A stretch of 51,036 nucleotides of DNA from Candidatus Jordarchaeia archaeon (GTDB lineage: Archaea; Asgardarchaeota; Jordiarchaeia; Jordiarchaeales; Jordiarchaeaceae), in NCBI GenBank assembly GCA_029856435.1, contig JAHQXB010000035.1, forward strand, positions 1 to 51,036. The letters run 5' to 3'. A program made the position numbers and the translations under genes. The notes below the pieces were generated by a model that had not been told where the DNA came from, ran no database searches, and saw only the letters and a program-made list of their open reading frames with translations. Below are positions 1 to 7,109 of the stretch, piece after piece; positions within the stretch are counted from its first letter, which is position 1, and each line of letters begins with the position of its first letter.

Positions 1-145
1 CCGGGAAGACCCCCAACACCAAACACAGCCACATAGTGCTGACAATTCAAAGATGAGCCAAAGACCACTGTTTGAAGCCAACCACAAGCTCCCGAAAATC
101 CCACGAACTACGCCACCACCCAAGCGATGGAATGAACACCCCCCC
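1..145. other. No recognisable gene; left edge of window
   Basis: Short overlapping open frames are present on the plus strand, but none resembles a protein family I recognise and none has a convincing ribosome-binding site. The stretch ends where a repeat element begins at 146. It could be the decayed remainder of a gene cut by that repeat. I see no RNA gene in it. Confidence 0.4.
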
Positions 146-325
146 GGCGATAGATTCGCAAAATCTCTTGTTTTTGGGCCTTTTTTTGGCTGTTCTCAAA
201 ACTGTTTCTCACCACTTAAAGGGGATGGAAATATTAAAAATTGAGGAAAAACACCGATAAAAACCATAAATTATCAGGGAACATAACGGCAAAAAACATA
301 GCAAAGATCCTGCGAATCTATCGCC
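146..325. mobile_element. MITE-like repeat, family 1, copy 1
   Basis: A 180-bp element that begins GGCGATAGATTCGC and ends with its inverted complement GCGAATCTATCGCC. The terminal inverted repeat matches at 19 of 21 positions. A closely similar element of 181 bp lies at 21867-22047 in the same orientation. There is no coding capacity for a transposase, so this looks like a non-autonomous element moved in trans. I could not identify a clear target-site duplication. Confidence 0.8.
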
Positions 326-582
326 AGGTTGTGGGCTCCAAGGTGCTCCAATTGTGGGCAAAGATGGATTTTGTGTACTCATCGGGGTGGGTTGAGCCCC
401 CCGGGGTTTGAAGTCGCGAAGGAACCTGGATTTGGGGAGAGGATAACCGATTGGAATCACATCATAAGCAGTTCAATCTATCGATAATTTCCCCGAAAAA
501 GGGTTTTGTTCTGGCGTTTCCCTACCTCTATTCCCTTATTGTGGCTTGGGAGAAATGAAAACAAAAACTTTATGTAACTCTT
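326..582. other. Gene-free stretch with a weak Cys-x2-Cys frame
   Basis: No gene can be supported. One plus-strand frame, from about 326 to 485, is open and contains a CSNCG zinc-ribbon-like tetrad. It has no start signal and runs straight out of the repeat element, so it may be the 3' remnant of a gene interrupted by that element. Confidence 0.25.
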
Positions 583-602
583 GTGTATAATTTTTTATAC
601 AC
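583..602 (+). promoter_or_regulatory. TATA box inside a perfect palindrome upstream of tRNA-Trp
   Basis: GTGTATAA, four T residues and TTATACAC form a perfect inverted repeat with 8-bp arms. The TATA-like right half lies about 35 bp before the mature tRNA 5' end, the distance expected for an archaeal promoter with a short leader. The palindrome may only reflect the AT-rich TATA region, or it may be an operator overlapping the TBP site. Confidence 0.5.
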
Positions 603-632
603 TCCAAATAGTTTACCGTTTCCCATTTAGGT

Positions 633-840
633 GGGGACGTAGTGTAGTCAGTGTTGTTCAAAACATGTTCGTGGTTTTGAACGCGACTAGGCAGCACGGC
701 AGGCTCCAGAGGCTGTGAATATTGGCTGAGCTGACCAGAAGATGATGAACTTCTGGAGCAGTGAGCCAGAGAGACTTGCTAGTCGTGAGTTCAAAGTAGA
801 GAAACAATGTTTCTCTATGGAAATCTCACCGTCCCCACCA
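633..840 (+). tRNA. tRNA-Trp (anticodon CCA) interrupted by three BHB introns
   Basis: The acceptor stem is GGGGACG (633-639) paired with CGTCCCC (830-836), followed by discriminator A837 and an encoded CCA at 838-840. The D stem is 642-645 with 694-697, the anticodon stem 699-703 with 775-779 (one G-U), the variable loop 780-784 and the T stem 785-789 with 825-829. Anticodon CCA is 706-708. Three introns must be removed: 652-690 (39 nt, D loop), 710-773 (64 nt, canonical position 37/38) and 796-823 (28 nt, T loop). The D- and T-loop introns have a full 4-bp central helix between 3-nt bulges (AGTC/GACT; TTCA/TGGA). The anticodon intron has 3 of 4 pairs. Splicing gives D loop AGTCAGGCA with G18G19 intact, anticodon loop CTCCAGA and T loop TTCAAAT. 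The mature tRNA is 74 nt plus CCA. Confidence 0.93.
710..773 (+). ncRNA. Anticodon-loop intron of tRNA-Trp carrying a box C/D-type guide for C34
   Basis: The intron contains ATGATGA (742-748, box C/C' consensus RTGATGA), a 12-nt spacer (749-760) and GTGA (761-764, box D-like with one change from CTGA). The spacer includes TCTGGAGC (752-759), an exact complement of the tRNA's own anticodon loop GCTCCAGA (703-710). Counting five nucleotides upstream of the D box lands on G756, which pairs with C706, the first anticodon base (C34). CTGA motifs at 726-729 and 731-734 could be the other D box. Pre-tRNA-Trp introns of several euryarchaea are known box C/D guides for Cm34 and U39. Here position 39 is C and I found no guide for it. 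Confidence 0.75.
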
Positions 841-961
841 ATTCTAATTTTTAAACTCCGTGAATCTTCTATGTGGGGCTGCACAAAAGAAATTTTAGTT
901 TAGCTTGGTACTTAAAGGCTTAATATTTTGTTTTTGGAGCTTTGAGGCTGGGTTGAGTATC

Positions 962-1816
962 ATGGAGATTAGCCTTGTTCTTCCTGGATCCTTAGTGGTT
1001 GATGCTCCCGATTTGAGACTTAAGACTTTGAAGGTGGGGCAGATAGGTCGTTTAGCCGCCATTTATAGAGTATCAGAGGTGCTACTTTATGCTGATTATT
1101 CCTTCGATAAGCAGAGAAAAGATCTAGTTCTTGTTAAGGAGATTTTGGACTATATGGAGACGCCTCAGTATTTGAGGAAGCGTCTTATTCCTTCTTCTCC
1201 TCGTTTGAGGTATGCTGGAATTCTTCCACCTCTAGCATCGCCTCATCATCCCCTTCAAGGTAGGAAGAGCCGGCTGCAGGATGGGGAGTTCCGAGAAGGC
1301 GTGGTTGTTAGGAGTGATCGTCGGGAGTGTTTGGTGGATATTGGAGTAGAGCAGCCTCAGAGGCTTCTTGGGGCAAGCTTGCCTGAGGGTACTCGGGTTA
1401 CTGTGAAAGTAGTTATGAAAGATAATAAACTGTACCTAGAGAGGGTTAACCGTAGTGAGATTAAAACTTATTGGGGTTATGAGGTTAGAATTTTGAAGAG
1501 TTCTTTAGCTTCGATTCTCAAGAATCTTCGCCCCGGGTTGATTGTTTTGACCTCCAAGTATGGGGTTATGTTTAGGAGTGTTTCGGAGCAGATTTTGGAT
1601 GGGTGGAGGCGCGAGGGAAGACTTTTCTTAATTTTTGGGGGCCCCCATCGGGGTTTGAGAGAAATTCTTGAGGATGAGGGGGTAACTCCGGAGGAGGTGG
1701 GGGATTTTATGGTAAACTTCATACCACATCAGGGGACAAGAACTGTTAGGACTGAGGAAGCGGTGGCTGCGGCCCTTGCAGTTTTAAATCTATGCCGAGG
1801 GAATGGTTCAAAATAA
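962..1816 (+). CDS. SPOUT-superfamily RNA methyltransferase (DUF171/COG2106 type)
   Basis: About 284 residues from the ATG at 962. An upstream in-frame start at 905 would add 19 residues unlike the family. The N-terminal part (MEISLVLPGSLVVDAP) and the C-terminal part (HRGLREILEDEG, then NFIPHQGTRTVRTEEA) match the archaeal SPOUT protein whose trefoil-knot C terminus binds S-adenosylmethionine. The middle part (about residues 80-150) looks like the inserted OB-like domain. In many archaea this gene starts the S10 ribosomal cluster just before rpl3. Here rpl3 and rpl4 are absent and rpl23 follows after 225 bp. The RNA target is unknown; rRNA modification is the usual inference. Confidence 0.8.
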   Translation: MEISLVLPGSLVVDAPDLRLKTLKVGQIGRLAAIYRVSEVLLYADYSFDKQRKDLVLVKEILDYMETPQYLRKRLIPSSPRLRYAGILPPLASPHHPLQGRKSRLQDGEFREGVVVRSDRRECLVDIGVEQPQRLLGASLPEGTRVTVKVVMKDNKLYLERVNRSEIKTYWGYEVRILKSSLASILKNLRPGLIVLTSKYGVMFRSVSEQILDGWRREGRLFLIFGGPHRGLREILEDEGVTPEEVGDFMVNFIPHQGTRTVRTEEAVAAALAVLNLCRGNGSK

Positions 1817-1852
1817 AATCCCGCTTAACACATGGATTATTGATGTGGGATT
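1816..1852 (+). terminator. Hairpin directly after the SPOUT gene, possible terminator or spacer structure
   Basis: AATCCC pairs with GGGATT, and an inner ACAT pairs with ATGT, starting right at the stop codon of the preceding gene and followed by TTTACTC. The T run is weak, so the role is uncertain. The structure could also mark the place where rpl3 and rpl4 were lost. Confidence 0.3.
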
Positions 1853-1998
1853 TACTCAAACACTTTGTAATATGTTGGATTTTCTTTGGAAATTGCAAAT
1901 TTGTTTTCTTATGCATTGGGGGCTTTATTTTGATTGTTAGTTTGGGAGGTTCAGTAGTCTTGTGAATTATTTAATAAGAAAATTTAATTAGGGACGGT

Positions 1999-2035
1999 GT
2001 ATTCCTCTACAAAGCAGTGGATACTATAAGGTGAT
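1999..2035 (+). promoter_or_regulatory. Leader hairpin and ribosome-binding site of rpl23
   Basis: GTATTC (1999-2004) pairs with GGATAC (2019-2024). AGGTGAT (2029-2035) follows, complementary to the archaeal 16S rRNA 3' end, six bases before the ATG at 2042. The site supports independent translation of rpl23 rather than coupling to an upstream gene. The hairpin is short and may be coincidental. Confidence 0.4.
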
Positions 2036-2041
2036 AGTTAA

Positions 2042-2308
2042 ATGAGTTTCAATCCTTACAAGGTAATAATTAGGCCTGTGACTACAGAATCAGCACTTGA
2101 ATTAATAGAGTCCGAAAACAAGTTGGTTTTCCTTGTAGATCGAAAATTTAATAAGGCGAGCATAAAGAGGGCTGTGGAAGAACTTTATGATGTGAAAGTT
2201 GATAAAGTGACTACTCTAATTCTGCCAAGTGGTAAGAAAAAGGCCTATGTGAAGCTTTCACCTGAATACGATGCCATGGATATTGCAACTAAAATTGGCA
2301 TATTCTAG
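2042..2308 (+). CDS. rpl23: Ribosomal protein uL23
   Basis: 88 residues, the normal length for archaeal uL23. It opens with [13 protein letters not shown], contains [20 protein letters not shown] and ends [12 protein letters not shown], all typical of the archaeal/eukaryotic form. The protein binds 23S rRNA domain III and forms the SRP and trigger-factor docking site at the exit tunnel. It is normally flanked by rpl4 upstream and rpl2 downstream. Here it stands between a SPOUT methyltransferase gene and a DNA glycosylase gene, so the S10-type cluster is broken in this genome. Confidence 0.95.
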   Translation: MSFNPYKVIIRPVTTESALELIESENKLVFLVDRKFNKASIKRAVEELYDVKVDKVTTLILPSGKKKAYVKLSPEYDAMDIATKIGIF

Positions 2309-2391
2309 GTAAAACTCTTTTTTAAAATTTTGTGTGGACTTGTTTTTATTATGCCAAGGGGGTATTTGTTTTCCCAACATTTTGGTAGGTT

Positions 2392-3033
2392 GTGGCTTTG
2401 AATATAAAAGATTTGGTTATGGAAATTAATAAGCTGAAGGCCAGTCCGGTAGCGGAGGAAATCTCTAGAAGAATGAGAGAGTTTGAGGAACTTCACGAGA
2501 AAAGTGATTATGAATGGTTTTCGGAGCTTTGTTTCTGTATTTTGACTTCCTATTCTAGTGCTGAGTTGGGGTTGAAAATTCAGAAAGAACTGGGCTATGA
2601 GAATTTTTTAAGGCTTCCTCTAGAAACACTGTGCGACAAGCTCAGAAAGGGAGGACATAGATTTTGGGAAAAAAGAGCAAACTTTATTGTTTGTGCCAGA
2701 AACTTTCGTAATATAAAAGAAATTGTTACAGGTTTCTCTGATGAACGGAAGGCCAGAGAATGGTTGGTTAGAAATATCAAAGGGCTGGGTTACAAGGAGG
2801 CTAGCCACTTTCTGAGGAATGTGGGTTACCGTAATGTTGCAATACTTGATAGACATGTTATTCGGGTTATGTTTGAATATGGGCTGATCAATGAGGTACC
2901 TAAAACTGTGACTAGAAAAAAATATCTAGAATTCGAACAAAAATTGGAGAAGTTAGCTGAAGAGCTAAATTTATCCCTTGGAGAGTTAGACCTCTACATG
3001 TGGTTTATGAAAACAGGTAAAGTTCTGAAATAA
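2392..3033 (+). CDS. ogg2: N-glycosylase/DNA lyase, Ogg2 type (8-oxoguanine repair)
   Basis: 213 residues from a GTG start. The helix-hairpin-helix region NIKGLGYKEASHFLRNVGYR, with the catalytic Lys in GYKEASHF, is followed by AILDRHVIRVM carrying the conserved catalytic Asp. The C terminus LDLYMWFMKTGKVLK is the hallmark ending of archaeal Ogg2. The enzyme excises 8-oxoguanine and nicks the abasic site. It lies 83 bp after rpl23 on the same strand and has no strong ribosome-binding site, so the GTG is a best guess; an in-frame ATG lies at 2419. Confidence 0.88.
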   Translation: MALNIKDLVMEINKLKASPVAEEISRRMREFEELHEKSDYEWFSELCFCILTSYSSAELGLKIQKELGYENFLRLPLETLCDKLRKGGHRFWEKRANFIVCARNFRNIKEIVTGFSDERKAREWLVRNIKGLGYKEASHFLRNVGYRNVAILDRHVIRVMFEYGLINEVPKTVTRKKYLEFEQKLEKLAEELNLSLGELDLYMWFMKTGKVLK

Positions 3034-3045
3034 CATTCTTTTTGG

Positions 3046-3891
3046 CTAAATTAAAGAAGCGTAAACTGCTAGAAAGACTAACATTATTGCATAGGATGAA
3101 ATGAGTGCCACCGCTGTTTTTAGCTGATTAAGCTGCCTAATCCCTAGGGCTATTAGAAAAGCCGCCCATAACCAGCAAGCTATTTCTATACTTGCCACGT
3201 TATTCCAAACTGGGGACATAAAAACTAGAGCTATCAAAATCTGTACTTGGAGAGAACTGGCACTGGCTGGAATGAGTATCGTAGGTGAGTTTGTAAATAG
3301 CAATAGAAGTGACACAGCTCTACCTATGAGTACTGGTATGTATGCATAACCCACTATTGATAAGTTCTTCTTGAACCCGCTCTTTTTACCGACTAATCGG
3401 AATGGGAGCCAATAAGCAAAACCAAGAAACAGAAACTGAATAAAGACCAGCAGCATATTTGAAGCTAGTCTACCTATAATCGCTCCATCACCCAAGACTC
3501 GCAGGATCCAATAATCTCCAAAGGGATAAATATGATTCCAAACCGCAGCGTAAAAGAGTGTGAGTATAAGGACGTTAAGAATGTAAATCATGAAGGGACC
3601 TATGGCGTCTGGCGCGCGTGCAACATCATGAAGGGCGGAACTTGGGGCAACTATGGTCTTTGCCATTCGAATCGGAAAAGGCATAGCACTAATGGGTTCC
3701 CTTTCAGGTCTTTTAAGTAGGGGAAGAATTCTCTCTAGTGTTTCCTCTTCTAACCGATAATTACAATTTGGACAAACTTCCTCATCTGGCGCCACAAGCG
3801 CACCGCATTTTGGGCAACTCACAACAATCACTTCATTGCCTTTGAACAAATCAATTAACTTCTCAAATCTAATATTTTTGAGGGGGAGCAT
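3046..3891 (-). CDS. Zinc-ribbon Yip1-domain membrane protein
   Basis: 281 residues. The N terminus holds a zinc ribbon (CPKCGALVAPDEEVCPNC, about residues 26-43). From about residue 75 a Yip1-like domain follows, with an early PSSALHDVARAPDAIGPF segment and about five hydrophobic helices (ILNVLILTLFYAAVW; LLVFIQFLFLGFAYWL; IVGYAYIPVLIGRAVSLLLLF; IACWLWAAFLIALGI; TAVALISSYAIMLVFLAVYAS). Yip1-family proteins are multi-pass membrane proteins of poorly defined function in archaea. It converges with the glycosylase gene (13-bp gap). No substrate can be inferred. Confidence 0.7.
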   Translation of the reverse strand: MLPLKNIRFEKLIDLFKGNEVIVVSCPKCGALVAPDEEVCPNCNYRLEEETLERILPLLKRPEREPISAMPFPIRMAKTIVAPSSALHDVARAPDAIGPFMIYILNVLILTLFYAAVWNHIYPFGDYWILRVLGDGAIIGRLASNMLLVFIQFLFLGFAYWLPFRLVGKKSGFKKNLSIVGYAYIPVLIGRAVSLLLLFTNSPTILIPASASSLQVQILIALVFMSPVWNNVASIEIACWLWAAFLIALGIRQLNQLKTAVALISSYAIMLVFLAVYASLI

Positions 3892-4659
3892 AAGTTAGCG
3901 ATGGAAAACTGCTTTCCCAATTAAACATTCACTTTGTAGGATATAAACTATTATGACTTTATCTAAATTAAATATTCCCCATTTTTGAAACTTAATTAAT
4001 TGGTAAAATTACCTACCTTTTTTCTATTTAATGCCAACCGTTCTGACCCCGCGTTAACTTCCGTAGCTTTGGGTCTTCCTCCCCCGGTTTTATGGGGGCT
4101 TTCGCCCGGGGAACGGTTGAAGCTGGCGCATCTCTCCTGCTTTCAGTGAGGGATGTTCCCAGTTGTGGTCCTGCCCTGTTTGGGCTTTTTCGAACTTCCC
4201 GCACTCCGGGTTTTGGCTTGAATCAGCTGTCCGACACATGTGTGTGGTTGTTTTTGAAGAATTATGGATTTAATGGTTTTTCTTTAACGTTAACAGTTGG
4301 AAGTTAACAAACTTTCTAAATAGAAGCAGTTTTAACACCCCAAAAATGACCCCAAACTATACTTGCCTAGACCTCTTAGTTAGTCCACTTCCCTTTTATT
4401 TCCCCTTTAAAATATAGGCTCTCGCTAGCATTTCAAAAAGGAGGCAGTTGATAGAAGGCGTCTTGGTTCCGCTTTTAAATCAAGGGCAGTACTTTTCTTA
4501 ACAGTTCTACCTGAACGGATATATTTACTTCTAGTTTAGGACAAAACAAATATGTCAACTAGTATAAAAATTAACAGAATGCTTTTGTATAGGTGCTAAC
4601 ATAGTATATTATTAAGTAGGTTAACATTTGAAACTAATTTGTTTCGGAGAAGATGGGTA
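3892..4659. other. Intergenic region, 0.77 kb, mostly gene-free
   Basis: Between the Yip1-like gene and the unknown gene at 4660 no intact gene is visible. A GC-rich segment (about 4040-4230) stands out from AT-rich surroundings and is listed separately as a possible transposase remnant. The 3' part (4300-4640) is AT-rich and contains ATAGTATATTATTAAG near 4600, which could supply the promoter of the next gene. Confidence 0.5.
4028..4222 (-). pseudogene. Possible decayed C-terminal tail of a TnpB-like transposon protein with GC-rich hairpins
   Basis: A minus-strand frame stays open for 64 codons without a start. It reads RAGPQLGTSLTESRRDAPAS, then PGEEDPKLRKLTRGQNG, in the Gly/Ser/Arg-rich style of TnpB C-terminal tails. 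The same DNA folds into strong hairpins (GGGC TTTC GCCC inside a longer CCCCGG/CCGGGG stem), as expected where the guide RNA overlaps the end of tnpB. No zinc finger or RuvC region is present upstream, so any element is only a fragment. A structured RNA unrelated to transposons is the alternative. Confidence 0.3.
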
Positions 4660-5604
4660 ATGGAAAGTATGACGCGTTTATACATAGAAGAAACACGTCC
4701 TCCGATTTCCGACTACCTGTATGAGACAATAGCTGCTCATAGAAAGCTTTACAGGAAACTCGCTCTGACCGGTGGAACTGTGAAAAGACTTAGAGACACC
4801 TTGAGTGCTAGTGATATTCATGATATGCTGAGTGGTAAGAAAGGAGAATTGAAACGTCTGGATGTTATGCTTGAAATTTACTGTGATGAGGAGCATGAGA
4901 AAAAAATACTGGACTTTTACAAGGAAACTGTGACCAAACATAAACCGGACAAAGAATTCCTTCAAACTTTAGCCGAAGCTGAACAATTAGGAAGCGCTCC
5001 TTCCCTAAAGATGGGACTCAGTTGGAGCAACATAAATTTTAATGCCCAAAAGTTTACCGAAGAACTCTACGAAATAGCTGACACCACATTTCTAATAAAC
5101 TTTGAATTAGAGCTGGATAAAAATCTTGTCACCGCAACAAAAATGTCCTATCCCATAATCGATGAGAAACAAAACTTCTTCCTAGTTGAGTACATACCCC
5201 CATTCAAAGTAATCTATCCAGATGGGAAAGAAAAAACCTTTATGAAGCTAAGCTCACTAATGGAAGATATCCGCGAAAACCCCCAGTCAACACCCAAACT
5301 ATACGTTATGGGAAACAAAGGCCAATGGAAACCATTAATAACATTTGCTTGGCAATTCGAAGACGGATTAATATATGTAAAAATTCCCTCTGATGACGGA
5401 AAAACTGAAGAAAAAGAATTCATATTAAACCCTTTTACAGGAAACATAGAACTAATCAAAGGAGAATTAAAAATAGAAAAATCTAAAAACCCTCCTCAAT
5501 TCAAACCAGAAAGAATATTCTTCTTTGAGCTAGGAGGAGACGAGCTAGCGAAAGCTAAACCAGAAACGAAACCACCAGCACCCAAAAAGCCATCAAAGAA
5601 ATAA
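4660..5604 (+). CDS. Uncharacterised protein with a Lys/Pro-rich tail
   Basis: About 314 residues from the ATG at 4660 (a TTG at 4639 is also in frame; GGAG at 4645-4648 fits the later start). I do not recognise the family. Residues 1-120 are predicted helical and charged; about 135-300 is rich in beta-type segments (KMSYPIIDEKQNFFLVEYIPP, FAWQFEDGLIYVKIPSDDG). The C terminus is a disordered KPETKPPAPKKPSKK tail. There is no signal peptide or membrane segment, so it is probably cytoplasmic. The gene is monocistronic, facing the next gene with a 63-bp gap. Confidence 0.6.
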   Translation: MESMTRLYIEETRPPISDYLYETIAAHRKLYRKLALTGGTVKRLRDTLSASDIHDMLSGKKGELKRLDVMLEIYCDEEHEKKILDFYKETVTKHKPDKEFLQTLAEAEQLGSAPSLKMGLSWSNINFNAQKFTEELYEIADTTFLINFELELDKNLVTATKMSYPIIDEKQNFFLVEYIPPFKVIYPDGKEKTFMKLSSLMEDIRENPQSTPKLYVMGNKGQWKPLITFAWQFEDGLIYVKIPSDDGKTEEKEFILNPFTGNIELIKGELKIEKSKNPPQFKPERIFFFELGGDELAKAKPETKPPAPKKPSKK

Positions 5605-5667
5605 AAATGAACATTTACACACGGTGCCTAAAAAGCCAGCTTTCGTGTAACCTTCTATAATCAATGT

Positions 5668-6132
5668 TCACTCTTCAAACCATTGTGAATCCAAATACTC
5701 ATCTATATCTAAACTTACCCACTCATTTTTTTCTCCATAAAGCTGTTTTTCATGTAAAACTCTTACAAAGCTTATTGATCTACAGGTAAAACAATAAACC
5801 TCAAACACAACTCCATCAACTATTTCAAACCATATCTCGCCCCTATCACTAACCGTTCCACTACCAACACTCAATCTTATTATTTCTCCATTAGAAGCCA
5901 GATGCTTATCCAAAATAGACTCCACCATGTCAGCTATGTAAGAAACAAACTCCGAAAGCTGAGATTTATCCTTTAAATAGATATTAGTAGTCCAGATAAT
6001 TGCATTCTCCTTTTTTTTACACTTAAACTTCGCCTCCATCAATAGCCTACTATCCCCCCTCAAAATATTTCCGACTTCACTACTTATCTCGCTACTTAAT
6101 AAATCGTGTTTACCTACCACAAAACCCACCAC
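5668..6132 (-). CDS. Uncharacterised 154-residue protein
   Basis: It starts at a GTG (MVGFVVGKHDLL) and ends DEYLDSQWFEE. It has alternating beta and helical segments and a CFTC pair (about residues 113-116). There is no membrane segment and I recognise no motif. It converges with the unknown gene at 4660-5604, and 164 bp separates its start from the divergently oriented CooC gene, so the two may share a divergent promoter region. Confidence 0.5.
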   Translation of the reverse strand: MVGFVVGKHDLLSSEISSEVGNILRGDSRLLMEAKFKCKKKENAIIWTTNIYLKDKSQLSEFVSYIADMVESILDKHLASNGEIIRLSVGSGTVSDRGEIWFEIVDGVVFEVYCFTCRSISFVRVLHEKQLYGEKNEWVSLDIDEYLDSQWFEE

Positions 6133-6296
6133 AATTACCTATAAAAAACAGAATCATAAATTATAAATTTCTACGTTTAAAACCATTACCTAAAAACTAC
6201 TATCCAACGCAAATAATGAAATTCAAAAAATTATTAAGCATTCCCTCCACTGTGCTATGAACAAAAGGAGAAACATTCCAAAATGGAGGTAGTTAA

Positions 6297-7094
6297 TTGG
6301 GTTTCAAAATAGCCGTAGCTGGAAAAGGTGGGGTGGGCAAAACCACCGTGGCTGGGAGTTTGGCACGCCTTTTTGCCAAGGAAGGACTAAAGGTATTCGC
6401 AATTGACGCAGACCCCAGTATGAATCTCTACAAAGCTTTGGGCATACCCCGCGAAAACATGAAAAACGTAAAACCCATATCCGAGATGAATGAACTTATA
6501 GAGGAACGTACAGGCGTGAAGCCTGGCTCCTTGGGAGGGGTTTTCATCCTTAACCCCAAAGTAGCAGATATCCCAGATCGCTTCAAAGTTACAGGTCCAG
6601 ACGGAGTCCAACTGCTAATGATGGGAACAGTTACGCAACCAAGTGGAGGTTGCATGTGTCCCAGCAACGCTCTCATAAGAGCATTACTTTCCCACATGGT
6701 ACTTAAACGAGATGAAGTAGTGATTCTAGATATGGAGGCAGGAATAGAGCACCTGGGGCGGGGAACAGCAAAAGGCGTAGACGCAATGATAATAGTTATA
6801 GAGCCCGGAACAAAGTCTCTAGAATTGGCTAAAAGGATTAAAGAGCTCTCACAGGGAATGGGCGTTCGAAAACTCTACATGGTTGCAAATAAAGTTTCAG
6901 ACGATGAAGACGCTAAATTTTTACAGGAGGCAAGTAGAGAATTAGGAATAGAACTTATTGCCCTAATACCCTACGACCGGGAAATAATCAAAGCTGACCT
7001 ACGTGATGTTGCGCCTTTAGACATTGCACCAAATTCTGAAGCCATGAAGCAAATCGCAAAAATAAAAGACAAATTAGAAAAAAATCTAGCTTAA
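6297..7094 (+). CDS. cooC: CooC/AcsF-type nickel-insertion ATPase
   Basis: 265 residues from a TTG start fixed by GGAGGT at 6285-6290. The deviant Walker A motif GKGGVGKTT (residues 9-17), DADPSMNLYKALG and a CMC pair (Cys119, Cys121) in GGCMCPSNALIRALL mark the SIMIBI-class CooC family. These dimeric ATPases bind nickel at the CxC and load it into carbon monoxide dehydrogenase/acetyl-CoA synthase. No CODH gene is in the window, but nikR at 14.4 kb fits nickel use. The downstream gene is on the opposite strand. Confidence 0.87.
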   Translation: MGFKIAVAGKGGVGKTTVAGSLARLFAKEGLKVFAIDADPSMNLYKALGIPRENMKNVKPISEMNELIEERTGVKPGSLGGVFILNPKVADIPDRFKVTGPDGVQLLMMGTVTQPSGGCMCPSNALIRALLSHMVLKRDEVVILDMEAGIEHLGRGTAKGVDAMIIVIEPGTKSLELAKRIKELSQGMGVRKLYMVANKVSDDEDAKFLQEASRELGIELIALIPYDREIIKADLRDVAPLDIAPNSEAMKQIAKIKDKLEKNLA

Positions 7095-7109
7095 ATAAGT
7101 TTTTAGAAT

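Noticed and set aside
460..510. T-loop-like GTTCAATC near 472
   Set aside because: No T stem or acceptor stem flanks it.
4028..4222. RNase P RNA or SRP RNA in the GC-rich patch
   Set aside because: A GAGGAAGACCC segment recalls RNase P conserved region I, but the rest of the conserved regions and the needed length are missing; no SRP helix 8 motif is present.
4092..4307. 71-codon plus-strand frame in the intergenic region
   Set aside because: No family resemblance, and the same DNA is better explained by strong hairpins and a minus-strand remnant.
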